Positions 16,299 to 25,808 of a DNA stretch of 36,761 nucleotides are shown here, in pieces. This DNA is from Deltaproteobacteria bacterium (lineage in GTDB: Bacteria > Myxococcota_A > JAADFL01): assembly GCA_013152945.1 (NCBI GenBank), contig JAADFL010000009.1, positions 1 through 36,761 on the forward strand. The letters are read 5' to 3'. Under the pieces are notes generated by a model that did not search any database, was not told where the DNA came from, and saw only the letters and a list, made by a program, of their open reading frames with translations. A program made the position numbers and the translations under genes. Numbering within the stretch: position 1 is the first letter of the stretch; each line of letters begins with the position of its first letter.

Positions 16299-16955
16299 TT
16301 GTCAGGGGATAAGGCGAAGGCAAAGGCAACGACATCGATATTACGTGAGGCTCGTTCATGTTCTTTGGACCATTGTCCGTTGCATTCGGTCATGAAACAA
16401 TTCCCGCCGGAATCCCATGGAAACCTGTCATCTCCTTACATGCTTGTCGGTGAAGCGCCGGGTAGAATCAGCCTGGAGAACAGAAGGCCCTTCAGCGGTC
16501 CGGGGGGAAAATTGCTGCGTGACATGCTGTCCGTTGCGTCCAGGCGATACGAAATGAAGGTTCCCACACTGGAGGAGATCTTCTACATCACAGATCTGGT
16601 AAAATGTGGTCCCATGTCTCCCACTGGAACGAACAGGCCGCCCGTGAAAGAGGAGTGGCGGGCCTGTGCATCATACCTTGCAAGAGAGATCGATATACGA
16701 CAAAGCAGACTCGTGTTAATAGCCGGATACCGGAATGCGGAGAGAATCCTGGATTCCCTTGGAATCGAATCAGTGGATTTTCACAAGGAGGGATGGAAGG
16801 GCCTGGACGTGCCTGCCTATCGTTTTCAGCATCCTTCCCCTATCAATCCGTATACAAAGACCCTGGATTACAGAATACACCTGACCGAGCTCTTTTCCAG
16901 GATCCTTGTAGACAGGCTGGAAAATGGAGGCGGTGAAAGTGACCAAAACGGCTGA
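16299..16955 (+). CDS. Uracil-DNA glycosylase, family 4/5-like (Fe-S)
   Basis: A protein of 218 residues resembling family 4/5 uracil-DNA glycosylases, which remove uracil from DNA at the start of base excision repair. Motif A is VGEAPGRISLENRRPFSGPG (about 50-69), followed by YITDLVKCGP and a C-terminal RFQHPSPIN that supplies the conserved His. Four cysteines suited to the [4Fe-4S] cluster are present (C21, C26, C103, C123), although C21 and C26 are spaced CxxxxC rather than the common CxxC. The first in-frame start is GTG 16287, but it overlaps GGAGG (16289-16293), which lies 5 nt before TTG 16299, so I chose TTG. The 3' end overlaps the Ycf46-like ATPase gene by 17 nt. Confidence 0.85.
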   Translation: MSGDKAKAKATTSILREARSCSLDHCPLHSVMKQFPPESHGNLSSPYMLVGEAPGRISLENRRPFSGPGGKLLRDMLSVASRRYEMKVPTLEEIFYITDLVKCGPMSPTGTNRPPVKEEWRACASYLAREIDIRQSRLVLIAGYRNAERILDSLGIESVDFHKEGWKGLDVPAYRFQHPSPINPYTKTLDYRIHLTELFSRILVDRLENGGGESDQNG

Positions 16956-18417
16956 TCAACTGGCCCTGCTGTACAAGGCCAGGTATCCTCTGATCTATCT
17001 TTTGACCTATGAAGAGCTTAGGGCCGAAAGAATGTGCCGGGAGGTAGCCGAACAATTGAAGGTGGCCGAAGTGCATTGGAGCCCCGTATCCGGCGCGCCG
17101 GGCCTGGAAGACGGCCTTGAAGAGCCGCAACGTTTTCTATCTAGGTTGATTGAAGACAGCACGCTTCCGGGCCTTTACCTGGCAAAAGATTTTCACCTTG
17201 CTCTGGATGATCCCATGGTGGGAAGAAGATTGAGGGAACTGCTTCCATACCTGGCCACAGGAAAGAAAACCCTGGTTGTGATATCCCCTGTCCTTGTGAT
17301 TCCAAGAGAACTTGAAAAGGACTGCGTTGTCCTGGACCTGGAACTTCCCGAAATCGAGGAGTTGGGAAAAATACTCGATACCTTGCACCGCCAGACGGGA
17401 AGAACGCTCGTTCCAAAGAAGAGGGAGGCTGCATTGAGGGCCGCCAGGGGTCTTACCGAGCAAGAGGCGATCCGAGTGTTCTCCAAGGTCCTGGCGGCGG
17501 GCGATCTCGATTTCGATGATGTCGGCAGGATCGTCGAGGAAAAAAGGCAGATATTAAGGCAGCACGATGTCTTGGAATACTTCGAGCCGAATGAGACCCT
17601 GGCCTCGGTAGGCGGCTTATCGGAGTTGAAAAGATGGCTTTCGGAAAGAGCTTCCGCATTCGAGGACAAAGCAAGGAAATTCGGCTTACCTCAACCCAAG
17701 GGTATGCTCCTGCTGGGTGTTCAGGGTTGTGGAAAGAGCCTTGTTTCCAAAGCAGTGGCGTCCTTGTGGAAATTGCCGCTCATCAGGCTGGACCTGGCCG
17801 CCATTTTCTCCTCAAGGCACACGGCCGAGGAGAACATGAGAAATGCCATAAGGATAGCCGAGTCCTTGGCCCCGATGGTGCTCTGGGTGGATGAAATAGA
17901 AAAGGGATTTGCCGGCACCGGGGCGGAAGATCAAGCAGCGGTTTCCAGGGTTTTCGGTACTTTCATTACTTGGTTGCAGGAAAAGACGAAACCGGTGTTC
18001 GTGATAGCCACCGCCAACGAAGTCCAGAATCTACCTCCCGAATTACTTCGCAAGGGCAGGTTCGATGAAATATTCTTCGTCGATCTGCCGGACCACCATG
18101 AGAGGGAACAGATCTTGAGCGTTCATCTGAAAAAACGCGGGAGGGATCCAGGCGACTTCGACCTCGACGCCCTTGCAAAAAAGGCCGAGCACCTGAACGG
18201 CGCCGAGCTTGAACAGGCGGTCATTTCCGCGTTGTATGCAGCCTTTCATGATAGCAGGGAGGTCGAGCAACAGGACTTGTCCAAGGCTATCGAGGACACG
18301 GTGCCGCTTTATGTTACTTACGAGGAAAAGATAAAAGAGCTTCGGGATTGGGCCCGTAACAGGGCGAGATGGGCCAGCCTGGACGTTTCTCTTGTTGACC
18401 TTTTCAAGGAAGAGTAA
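16939..18417 (+). CDS. AAA+ ATPase, Ycf46-like
   Basis: A cytoplasmic protein of about 492 residues with an N-terminal Ycf46-type domain (about 1-220) and a C-terminal AAA+ module. Walker A is [14 protein letters not shown] (near 258), Walker B is [11 protein letters not shown] (near 316), sensor 1 is in VIATANEV, and the second region of homology with arginine fingers is [16 protein letters not shown]. This is the pattern of the Ycf46 family, widespread in bacteria and plastids; in cyanobacteria it is linked to carbon-use regulation, but its biochemical job is poorly known. ATG 16924 is in frame but is fused to GGAGG (16926-16930); GTG 16939 lies 8 nt after that site and is preferred. It overlaps the glycosylase gene, implying coupled translation, and is followed by gpsA after 78 nt. 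Confidence 0.88.
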   Translation: MTKTADQLALLYKARYPLIYLLTYEELRAERMCREVAEQLKVAEVHWSPVSGAPGLEDGLEEPQRFLSRLIEDSTLPGLYLAKDFHLALDDPMVGRRLRELLPYLATGKKTLVVISPVLVIPRELEKDCVVLDLELPEIEELGKILDTLHRQTGRTLVPKKREAALRAARGLTEQEAIRVFSKVLAAGDLDFDDVGRIVEEKRQILRQHDVLEYFEPNETLASVGGLSELKRWLSERASAFEDKARKFGLPQPKGMLLLGVQGCGKSLVSKAVASLWKLPLIRLDLAAIFSSRHTAEENMRNAIRIAESLAPMVLWVDEIEKGFAGTGAEDQAAVSRVFGTFITWLQEKTKPVFVIATANEVQNLPPELLRKGRFDEIFFVDLPDHHEREQILSVHLKKRGRDPGDFDLDALAKKAEHLNGAELEQAVISALYAAFHDSREVEQQDLSKAIEDTVPLYVTYEEKIKELRDWARNRARWASLDVSLVDLFKEE

Positions 18418-18495
18418 ATAGACATGACGTGTTGTTGAATTGTCCACTGTCGCATTGCGATAAGCGGTTTATGGATAATAGTACAGGAGAAGAAA

Positions 18496-19503
18496 ATGGA
18501 AAAGATAGGAATCATCGGCGCCGGCTCCTTTGGAACGAGTCTTTCTATTCTGCTGGCAAACAAGGGGTACTCGATAACATTGTGGGTGTACGAGACCGAG
18601 CTGGTACAAGAGATCAAGGAGACCAGGAGAAACTCAATCTACCTTCCTGATTTCGAAATACCCACCCCGGTGGAGCCTACCAATGACCTGGAAAAAGCTG
18701 TAAGCAAGGCTGATTTGATTCTCCAGGTCATGCCCTCCCATGTTGTTCGTTCGGTCATGGAACAGGCCTACAGGTACTTTCCAAGGGATATACCGATCGT
18801 CAGCGCGTCCAAGGGTATAGAAATCGAAAGTCTCATGACCGTTGATGAAATACTTTTTGATATACTACCCGGCAGGTTTCATAAGTACTTGGCTTATATA
18901 TCGGGCCCGTCCTTTGCCAAGGAAGTGGCCGCAGGCATTCCAACTGCCGTGGTTGCCACGAGCAGGGAACTCGAAATCGCCAAGAGGGTTCAAGAAACAT
19001 TTTCAGCCCCATCCTTCAGAGTCTATACATCCGAGGACGTGGCCGGCGTGGAACTTGGCGGAGCTCTCAAGAATGTAATCGCCATAGCCGCAGGGACATC
19101 AGCAGGTTTGGGACTTGGCTTGAACACCCAGGCGGCTCTCGTAACAAGGGGCCTGGCCGAGCTTGCCAGGCTGGCCGTGAAGAAGGGGGCCAATCCCCTA
19201 ACCCTGTCCGGACTGGCTGGAATGGGAGACCTGGTGCTTACCTGTTACGGTGAGCTGTCGAGGAACAGGACCGTTGGCTTTCAGCTCGGTCAGGGAAAGA
19301 AACTGAATGAAATACTCTCTTCCATGAAGATGGTGGCAGAGGGCGTCAAGACGACCAAGGCCGCATACAGGCTCTCAAAGAAAGAAGGCGTTGAAATGCC
19401 GATTACGGAACAGATGCACAAGATCCTTTATGAAGATGCAACTCCTGCGGATGCGGTTTTTGCGCTGATGACCAGGACCTTGAAACATGAACTCGAGTAT
19501 TGA
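18496..19503 (+). CDS. gpsA: Glycerol-3-phosphate dehydrogenase [NAD(P)+]
   Basis: A full-length 335-residue enzyme that reduces dihydroxyacetone phosphate to sn-glycerol 3-phosphate, the entry to phospholipid synthesis, in the cytoplasm. The N-terminal Rossmann motif is IGIIGAGSFGTSLS (about 4-17). Family blocks follow in order: QVMPSHVVRSV, ISGPSFAKEVAAGIPTAVV, ELGGALKNVIAIAAG (with the catalytic Lys) and GLAGMGDLVLTCYGELSRNR, and a late VAEGVKTTKA. All key residues expected for GpsA are present and the length is normal. AGGAG lies about 6 nt before ATG 18496. It is the last gene of the plus-strand run and faces the small envelope protein gene that follows rimO. Confidence 0.97.
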   Translation: MEKIGIIGAGSFGTSLSILLANKGYSITLWVYETELVQEIKETRRNSIYLPDFEIPTPVEPTNDLEKAVSKADLILQVMPSHVVRSVMEQAYRYFPRDIPIVSASKGIEIESLMTVDEILFDILPGRFHKYLAYISGPSFAKEVAAGIPTAVVATSRELEIAKRVQETFSAPSFRVYTSEDVAGVELGGALKNVIAIAAGTSAGLGLGLNTQAALVTRGLAELARLAVKKGANPLTLSGLAGMGDLVLTCYGELSRNRTVGFQLGQGKKLNEILSSMKMVAEGVKTTKAAYRLSKKEGVEMPITEQMHKILYEDATPADAVFALMTRTLKHELEY

Positions 19504-19555
19504 ACCGGTCAGCATCCCTATCAATAAAAATTAATCCGTATTCTATAATATCGTT

Positions 19556-19583
19556 GCCTGTTTCTTTTGCCCCATGAACAGGC
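19556..19583 (+). terminator. Possible bidirectional terminator between gpsA and the convergent gene
   Basis: GCCTGTT (19556-19562) and AACAGGC (19577-19583) form a perfect 7-bp stem with a 14-nt loop, followed by a T-rich stretch. It lies in the 89-bp gap between convergent genes. The loop is long, so this is tentative. Confidence 0.3.
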
Positions 19584-19592
19584 GTTCTTCTG

Positions 19593-20129
19593 TCACGGAG
19601 AAAGGGACTGCACTCTGGACAAGAGGTCTATCTTCCACTCATTGTTTTGAAAAACGAGTGTAATAGTGTCGACTTGACCCAGTTCGGAGTACTCGACTAC
19701 TGCAATATCGCCCTGTACCTCGATTTTTTTAATGTGAGTCTGGTCCGCGTTTCCGGATACTTCGGACAATATACCTGCGTAAGGATCCTTTTCGCCGGGA
19801 AGACGCAATTCCTCTTCGACCAGCTTTCTGCTGGCTGAACTCAAACCCTTTTTAAACGCGGACTCATCCTTGTATTGTGCAGATCGAAGCCATTCGATGA
19901 ATGCCTTCTTCACTGCCTCTTCCCGGACGGATTCCGTGCTTGAACTGAACTTTTTTGCGCTTTTCCCGGTATCTGTACGCCCATAAGTATTAGGCCGGCC
20001 TGTATTTGATTGGGTTCGCTTCACTTCGTGACGCGAGCCGGATTTGCAAGACAAAGGCAAGACGAGATAAAAAAACAGCAATATTATCAACTCCAGATTC
20101 GGCTTCGAATCGTCAAAACCGTTTTTCAT
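19593..20129 (-). CDS. Small envelope protein, possible lipoprotein, unknown function
   Basis: A protein of 178 residues. A hydrophobic stretch (about 13-27, LELIILLFFYLVLPL) ends in LSC with C28, which could be a lipidation site, though Pro at -3 is not a good lipobox. Residues 30-65 are polar and low complexity. The C-terminal 100 residues look folded: FIEWLRSAQYKDESAFKKG, then IEVQGDIAVVEYSELG and TLVFQNNEWKIDLL, which resembles the NTF2/DUF4878-like fold of small periplasmic lipoproteins (suggestive only). The start overlaps the rimO stop as ATGA, so it is translationally coupled, but no functional link to rimO is obvious. Confidence 0.72.
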   Translation of the reverse strand: MKNGFDDSKPNLELIILLFFYLVLPLSCKSGSRHEVKRTQSNTGRPNTYGRTDTGKSAKKFSSSTESVREEAVKKAFIEWLRSAQYKDESAFKKGLSSASRKLVEEELRLPGEKDPYAGILSEVSGNADQTHIKKIEVQGDIAVVEYSELGQVDTITLVFQNNEWKIDLLSRVQSLSP

Positions 20130-21472
20130 CTTCCCTCCAGGGCCACGCCCAACAGATCATAGTCCATTGCCTTTTCGATCTTGACGCGATAGATACGGCC
20201 GACCTCGAGCTGGTTCGGCGATTCTTCCCACAACCTGACATAGACCCGGCCGTCCACATCCGGGGCCTGGCCGGAATGCCGGCCTGTATTAAGCATCGTT
20301 GATTCATCAGCCTGACCGGTAATCAGAACATCAACTTCTCTGCCGATGTACGAGCGTTGCTTGCTCCTGGCTATCTTTCTCTGAACCGCCATGATCCTAC
20401 GCCAACGGTTATACGATTCCCCGGCTGTCGGCCGGCCTTCCAAAAAAAATGCAGAGGCCTCCTGCTCGGGCGAAAATCTAAATGCTCCAAGGTGCTCGAA
20501 ACGCACTCTTTGGATGAAAGACAGCAATTCCTCGAAATCCTTGCCGGTTTCCCCGGGATGGCCGACCATCACGGTTGTACGCAGGTTGAACCGGGGCAAC
20601 CGATGCCGAAGCTTCTTTATGAGAGACTCGACTCGGTTGTATCCATATCCCCGCTTCATGGCCTTTAAGACAGTGCTGGACACGTGCTGGATCGGTACAT
20701 CCAGGTACGGTGCGATCCTTGACATCTTCGATATCACGTCGATCAGTTGATCATCGATGCCGGAGGGATAGAGATACATACACCGGATCCATTCGAGCCC
20801 CTTTACCTTGTCGAGTTCAACCAGGAGATCCGCCAGGCAGGTCCGCCCGCCTTGCAAATCCCTGCCGTATGCGGAGAGATCCTGGGCGACCAGGTTTATT
20901 TCGACCACGCCCTTGGACACCAAATCTTTTGCTTCCAGTAGTATTTCCTCAATGGGCCTGCTTTTCTGCATTCCTCTAAGCTTCGGAATTATGCAAAAAG
21001 AACATTGCCTGTTACATCCATCCGAGACACGCAAGTAAGCGCTGCCAGCAGGGGTTGTAAGCATCCTGCCCGTCTTCCGGGACACATCCCTCTTTGGGGA
21101 AAGCTCACGGCTCTTTAACCGAACCAGTTCTGCGAGCATGTCTTCCTGCGAAGGATCGAGGAACAGGTCCACTTCGGGCAATTCCCTCTTCAACAATTCA
21201 TTCTTGTACCTTGCCGGAAAGCAGCCTGTAACAACCAGGGCCTTGCATTTGTGTTTCTTGTTTTCCGCCAGCTCAAGAATAGTCTCGATGGATTCCTTAA
21301 CAGCAGACCCCAGGAAGGCACAGGTGTTCACCAATATCAAATCAGCATCCTCGGGGACGAGTGTGCTTTCAAAGCCCAGCGAGTCAAGGGCGGAAAGCAT
21401 CTTTTCCGTATCCACCCTGTTTCTCGGGCACCCAAGGGAAACCGCGTATGCCTGTTTCGTATCATCGCTCAT
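20126..21472 (-). CDS. rimO: Ribosomal protein S12 methylthiotransferase RimO
   Basis: A radical-SAM enzyme of 448 residues that adds a methylthio group to an aspartate of ribosomal protein S12. Three domains are present. The N-terminal methylthiotransferase domain binds one [4Fe-4S] cluster through C15 (VSLGCPRNRVDTE), C51 (VNTCAF) and C84 (VTGCFP). The radical-SAM domain has C153, C157 and C160 in DGCNRQCSFCIIPKLRG. A C-terminal TRAM domain (about 375-445) ends in MDYDLLGVALEG. The SLGCPRNRVD signature separates RimO from MiaB, which has TYGCQMN. A TTG at 21508 would extend the frame; ATG 21472 matches the usual family start, although no clear ribosome binding site precedes it. Confidence 0.95.
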   Translation of the reverse strand: MSDDTKQAYAVSLGCPRNRVDTEKMLSALDSLGFESTLVPEDADLILVNTCAFLGSAVKESIETILELAENKKHKCKALVVTGCFPARYKNELLKRELPEVDLFLDPSQEDMLAELVRLKSRELSPKRDVSRKTGRMLTTPAGSAYLRVSDGCNRQCSFCIIPKLRGMQKSRPIEEILLEAKDLVSKGVVEINLVAQDLSAYGRDLQGGRTCLADLLVELDKVKGLEWIRCMYLYPSGIDDQLIDVISKMSRIAPYLDVPIQHVSSTVLKAMKRGYGYNRVESLIKKLRHRLPRFNLRTTVMVGHPGETGKDFEELLSFIQRVRFEHLGAFRFSPEQEASAFFLEGRPTAGESYNRWRRIMAVQRKIARSKQRSYIGREVDVLITGQADESTMLNTGRHSGQAPDVDGRVYVRLWEESPNQLEVGRIYRVKIEKAMDYDLLGVALEGR

Positions 21473-21524
21473 GAAATGATAACTAGAATACAAGTCCGCT
21501 TGTGTCAAAATAATATAAAAGACG

Positions 21525-23459
21525 TTATAGCTCGAAAAGCAGGGCCACCGGTTTAGCCTTTGTCACCGGTGCCATGGCCTTTTTGAAAGCCCTGTAGTCT
21601 TTGGGCTCGATCCATCTCTTGCCAAGCATCAACTCCCTTTTCAGAACAATCAAGCCCTTTTTCCGTGTTACCTGTAATCTTGCCGTGCCTCCACCAGCCT
21701 TGTATTCGAAGTTGTGAGGCATCATCCTGATGTGAAAAGAATCAGGATAGTGAACACTTATTTTCAGTTGTTCGAGTGTAGGAAACGGTAAACCAAGGGC
21801 TGTTCTTCTTTCATCTGGCGCGAATATATCCTTCCCAGAAAGTACGGAGCTTTCAAATATAGGCAGGACGATTTTCAAGAAACGGCTGTTTTCAATTATC
21901 AGATGGTCAAGGCCGGCTTCTATTTCAAGACTTATCATGCCTTCATCCATTCTGTTTACCTTGCACTTCTTTACCTTTGACCCGGCCAGGATCGATGAAG
22001 CCATCTTGCTTGCCAATGAGCAAGCGCCCTTGTCGGCCTTTTTAAGGGAATAATAATCAGCATGTGCTCCAGCCAATGTTACAGACACCTTGAAACGGCC
22101 GGCCTTGTTTCTATCCAGGGTGAGATCTATATCGAGAGCGAACAAGTTGTTTCCTGGTTTCAAGGGCTTAATTTTTTCGATTTCACCACTTGCGGGATCG
22201 AATGCCCATAAGCCTGAAAGCAAGGATCTTCGGTCTTTTGAGGAACCGCTCGTTGGTGATATCCAGCCCATCTTGTCGATTGCGATCAGCACCTTGTCGA
22301 ACTGTGATTGGCAAGCCGCTTTTCTGGAAATTTTTCTGTCTCGCGAAACAAGGATGGGACGCGGGTCATAACCCAGCTTTTTCAGCATGGCTGTCAACAA
22401 GACCGCCTTGTCGAGCATTGTCGCATATCCTCTTTCAAGCACAGTATCCGCTGCAACAGGTTCGAGGTACGCGACCAAGGGGCTGTATCCGACATTCGCC
22501 AGGCCGTTTGCCACGAAATCGAGAACCCTCTCCACGGCTTGTGTTGCGGTAGGTTGACCGGAGGCAATCTCCAGGGCCTTTTCGCCTGCACGTCCGCCTT
22601 GGTCCACGGCCTTGTCGAATAAAGAGGTAAACATCCTGCCCAACTCATTCCAGCCGCCTGCGGCGGACACTACAAGCCTTGCCTGACCGGGCGCCAGGCC
22701 GTTGAAGACCCGGTGATGAGATATCTTGTCCTGGTACGCGGGCGGAATATTTTTAAACAACCACTTGATCTTATGAATACCGTCTTTATTCTCGACCCGC
22801 GGCCTTTTGCCGATTTCCAGTTTTGGGGAAGTGCAGCCTACACAATCATACGTAAATTCCGTACCATTCTTGGCATCCACCTGGAGTTCGAATTTGTCGA
22901 TTGTCCCGGGAAGGTCGATGGGTATCTCCTTGCAGAAAGGCAATGCCCGGGGTTTTATGTCCTTTACCTGGTACCCGATACTGCCGACAGCGCCGCGTCC
23001 CAGCCCAAGCAATGTTACAACCGTCTCCCTCATGAAGGAATAACCGGGAGCCTTGTCAAGGCCGAAAGGGATAGTATCGGTGACTGCATTGCAAGAAGAA
23101 CGGACAGGGTTGTGATCCGGACCGCCGCAGGCCTGAACAACTTCCAGCTTTTGACGATCCGCCCTGTGCACTATCCTCGGATCTCCGTACACGTCGAGTG
23201 CATAATCGGTCAAAAACCTGAAGTCCCTCGAAATTTTTACTTCACCCCTGAACTTGTCCAGCACGCTTACATCGACAACCCTGTCGATGATTTCGACATC
23301 ATCGCCCGAAGCACTCAACTTGTAGGAAGCCAACCTTGGAGGTGCATCAAATGCTGGAAGCAGGCTTGTATTTTTCTGGCCGGCCCTGGCAGGAGCACAT
23401 GCCTGGAAAACCGGGATACAAAGGGTTACGACTACCAAGCAGGACTTTGCCTGTTTCAT
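21525..23459 (-). CDS. Transglutaminase-like/DUF3857-type protein without catalytic triad
   Basis: An exported protein of 644 residues with a signal sequence (about 1-26, ending CAPARAG; the cysteine could be lipidated, but FQAC is a poor lipobox). It has the same plan as the protein encoded just upstream: an N-terminal beta-rich part, a transglutaminase-like core and a C-terminal beta domain ending in GKRWIEPKDYRAFKKAM, which matches GKRRITPDKYNDYKRVI in its neighbour. In the core, the segment matching the neighbour's RCGVCKD reads RGYATMLD, so the catalytic Cys is gone. The His position (FNHCVV) reads FDKVLI, and the Asp position (IDPTW) reads ISPTS. It is therefore probably a non-enzymatic partner or a substrate-binding paralogue. 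It overlaps the neighbour by ATGA, implying 1:1 coupled production. Confidence 0.82.
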   Translation of the reverse strand: MKQAKSCLVVVTLCIPVFQACAPARAGQKNTSLLPAFDAPPRLASYKLSASGDDVEIIDRVVDVSVLDKFRGEVKISRDFRFLTDYALDVYGDPRIVHRADRQKLEVVQACGGPDHNPVRSSCNAVTDTIPFGLDKAPGYSFMRETVVTLLGLGRGAVGSIGYQVKDIKPRALPFCKEIPIDLPGTIDKFELQVDAKNGTEFTYDCVGCTSPKLEIGKRPRVENKDGIHKIKWLFKNIPPAYQDKISHHRVFNGLAPGQARLVVSAAGGWNELGRMFTSLFDKAVDQGGRAGEKALEIASGQPTATQAVERVLDFVANGLANVGYSPLVAYLEPVAADTVLERGYATMLDKAVLLTAMLKKLGYDPRPILVSRDRKISRKAACQSQFDKVLIAIDKMGWISPTSGSSKDRRSLLSGLWAFDPASGEIEKIKPLKPGNNLFALDIDLTLDRNKAGRFKVSVTLAGAHADYYSLKKADKGACSLASKMASSILAGSKVKKCKVNRMDEGMISLEIEAGLDHLIIENSRFLKIVLPIFESSVLSGKDIFAPDERRTALGLPFPTLEQLKISVHYPDSFHIRMMPHNFEYKAGGGTARLQVTRKKGLIVLKRELMLGKRWIEPKDYRAFKKAMAPVTKAKPVALLFEL

Positions 23460-25567
23460 GAATCACCCCCGTTTCGAAGTTGACCCGGAATCTTCTCAAC
23501 AAATACATCCATCCGGCCCAGCGCCTTGATCGCATCTATGACACGTTTGTAATCATTGTATTTATCCGGTGTTATGCGTCTTTTCCCGATCTTGATATCT
23601 TCTGAAAAAAACAATGTGCCCCCATCTTGTACCAGACCGGCTGCAAGCGATGCAGAGCCGGAGGTTTCATTCATTGATTTTCTTACACCGGCCATTTCGT
23701 AGCCGGCAGGCAGCTTTATCTTTTCCCTAAAAATCCTGTGCTCCGTCGATCGCAACAGAATGTCACCCTTTCTTTTATCAGTGTTTGCGGCTGTCAGAAA
23801 AAGACCAAGCCTCGAGTAGGTGGCCGGATTTCGAGCCAAGGGCATGTTGAAAATCATAACATGGTCTCCGGTCGAAGCATAACCTGGAACTACGTACGAT
23901 ATTTCAATGGTGAACCTGTGGTGAAGATCGTGAATATCGGACATCTTGTACGACTCGATCTCGGCCAGAGGGGAAATTCCCTGTATCAACCTCTTGACCT
24001 GGCGTCGAAGGTCATGAGCCGGATGGTACACGAAATGATAGCGCAGCCTGGTTTCGAGGTAACCCGTGCCGGAGATGACCATCTTGGACTTTAGGTCCCC
24101 GTTTTCCTTTATCGTGCCGTTTGCCTGAATGACCAACTTATTTGCGTCCGGAGGCAGGGCCGGAATGATTCGTAGTGTGTCGCCTTTGGGCAGGCCTATC
24201 ACGTAATACTGCTCGCGTTCAGCATTGGACCAAAGCTCTCTGGAGAAAGGCGCCCATGTAGGATCTATCATCCTGAACTTGCCGTCTTTTTGTCGAACCG
24301 CAACCACGCAATGATTGAATTGGTCGGCAGGGACCTTCTCAACCCTGGCGCCCGCCATGGTCATTGCGGGGTACACCTCGAAACCCGCGGCCCTGAGCAT
24401 GGTAACAGCCATTCCTGCAATATCCTTGCATACTCCGCATCGATCATGAAACGTCATCGTCCCGGGATGTAGGATATAACCTTCCCCCTTTCCCATGGAT
24501 ATGCCCGAGTACCGGATATTCTGCGCCACCCAGTGTAGAATGGCTCCCATCGCCTCGTCAGAGTTTTTGCCCCTTGTCAACTCCGCTACCTTTTTTCTAA
24601 TCGCAGGGTTTGCATTGAATTGATTTTCATTTACTTGTTGAAACCAGGTTGATTTTTCCTGCCACGAAGGCACGGTGGACATTACGACCTTAGGCAAAGA
24701 ATCAGTGTTGGAGAAGGGTGAAACCGGCTCTTCCTTGTACGGAGGAAGATCTTTGGCCCTGAATGTATACACGACCTTTTGTTTACCCTTGAAAAACACA
24801 CTACTGTCTACAGGCCCCTGGATCTCGAATTGGAGCGGCTTATTTTTCGATATTTCCACTTCGAATATGCTCTCGACAACCGGATACGGCTCTCCTCCGA
24901 AAACGGGCACTGCATAATACTGTCCCCTCATGGGAGGAATGTACATGGATTCGTCCTGCTCTCCTTGGGGCACTTTTTTACTGCAATTGGAAAGCTCTCC
25001 AATTGAGCCTTCTCTGCCTGCCAAATAAGCAATCCTGAAACCCTTTTCATAGGTTACGACCTCGAGGCCGTCGCCTTTTTCCAGCCTGCCTATGGGTAGA
25101 ATCTTCATCCTGGCCCCCCAGTAGATCCACCTCTGCGGTTGAGGCAGATCGATTAAGGCTTGGGGCTTGATTTCCCGGAGGAGCTTTCCCCTGCGATATA
25201 CCCGGGCGACTTTCAGCGTTACAAAGTTCGACATCGGGTCCCAGTCGAAGCGAAGAGATGACAGAAGGGACCCTCCCTTTTCCGTCAGCACCTTGAACAC
25301 TCTTCTCCTTATAAGGTGACCAAGCCCCGAATCTTCCACGACTGTCATGGAACGATCATACACAAGGACTACATCAGCCCCGTTATAGTCCTTTGAAACA
25401 CCGGCCCCGGCCAACAGCTCTTGTGCCCCCGGCTCTTTCTCCACGGGGTATGCTTCCGGTCCTGATGGATCGCCCGGGCTTGGAAACTTGGTGCCTGACG
25501 CAAGTACTCGAGCCTGCAATCCCATGACAGACAAGGCGGCTACAAAGGCAATGGTTAAATATTTCAT
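23456..25567 (-). CDS. Exported transglutaminase-like protein (DUF3857/DUF3858 type)
   Basis: A protein of 703 residues with a Sec signal peptide (MKYLTIAFVAALSVMGLQARVLASG). After an N-terminal DUF3857-like beta region comes a transglutaminase core whose triad is intact: C380 in RCGVCKD, H419 in FNHCVV and D435 in MIDPTW. A C-terminal DUF3858-like domain follows. Proteins of this type are common in Bacteroidetes and deltaproteobacteria, act in the periplasm or outer membrane as peptidases, amidases or cross-linkers, and their substrates are mostly unknown. The open frame runs up to 25663, but ATG 25567 starts a clean signal peptide and has GAGAGGTGA just upstream. It is the first gene of a two-gene operon with its inactive paralogue. 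Confidence 0.88.
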   Translation of the reverse strand: MKYLTIAFVAALSVMGLQARVLASGTKFPSPGDPSGPEAYPVEKEPGAQELLAGAGVSKDYNGADVVLVYDRSMTVVEDSGLGHLIRRRVFKVLTEKGGSLLSSLRFDWDPMSNFVTLKVARVYRRGKLLREIKPQALIDLPQPQRWIYWGARMKILPIGRLEKGDGLEVVTYEKGFRIAYLAGREGSIGELSNCSKKVPQGEQDESMYIPPMRGQYYAVPVFGGEPYPVVESIFEVEISKNKPLQFEIQGPVDSSVFFKGKQKVVYTFRAKDLPPYKEEPVSPFSNTDSLPKVVMSTVPSWQEKSTWFQQVNENQFNANPAIRKKVAELTRGKNSDEAMGAILHWVAQNIRYSGISMGKGEGYILHPGTMTFHDRCGVCKDIAGMAVTMLRAAGFEVYPAMTMAGARVEKVPADQFNHCVVAVRQKDGKFRMIDPTWAPFSRELWSNAEREQYYVIGLPKGDTLRIIPALPPDANKLVIQANGTIKENGDLKSKMVISGTGYLETRLRYHFVYHPAHDLRRQVKRLIQGISPLAEIESYKMSDIHDLHHRFTIEISYVVPGYASTGDHVMIFNMPLARNPATYSRLGLFLTAANTDKRKGDILLRSTEHRIFREKIKLPAGYEMAGVRKSMNETSGSASLAAGLVQDGGTLFFSEDIKIGKRRITPDKYNDYKRVIDAIKALGRMDVFVEKIPGQLRNGGDS

Positions 25568-25808
25568 CCGGTCACCTCTCGAATTACCAGGTTTTTCCAA
25601 AACCGTATTCATCTCGAAACGGCATACTATCCACGGGCAGGGCCGGATGCAACGTATAACCAAAAAGAGCGGTTCCTGCTGTGCATGAATGTGCCGATTC
25701 CTCTGGAAACTTTATCTTATTGTTTTGTATTACTACTCTGTTAAGTAGAGCCGGGAAGAGTCAAACAATGCCCCAAAGATACGGAGGATGGAACAGGGGC
25801 GGGCGATC

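Noticed and set aside
22713-23483. 256-residue plus-strand frame opposite the second transglutaminase-like gene
   Set aside because: No motif or start signal; shadow of the coding strand, which is coupled to its neighbour.
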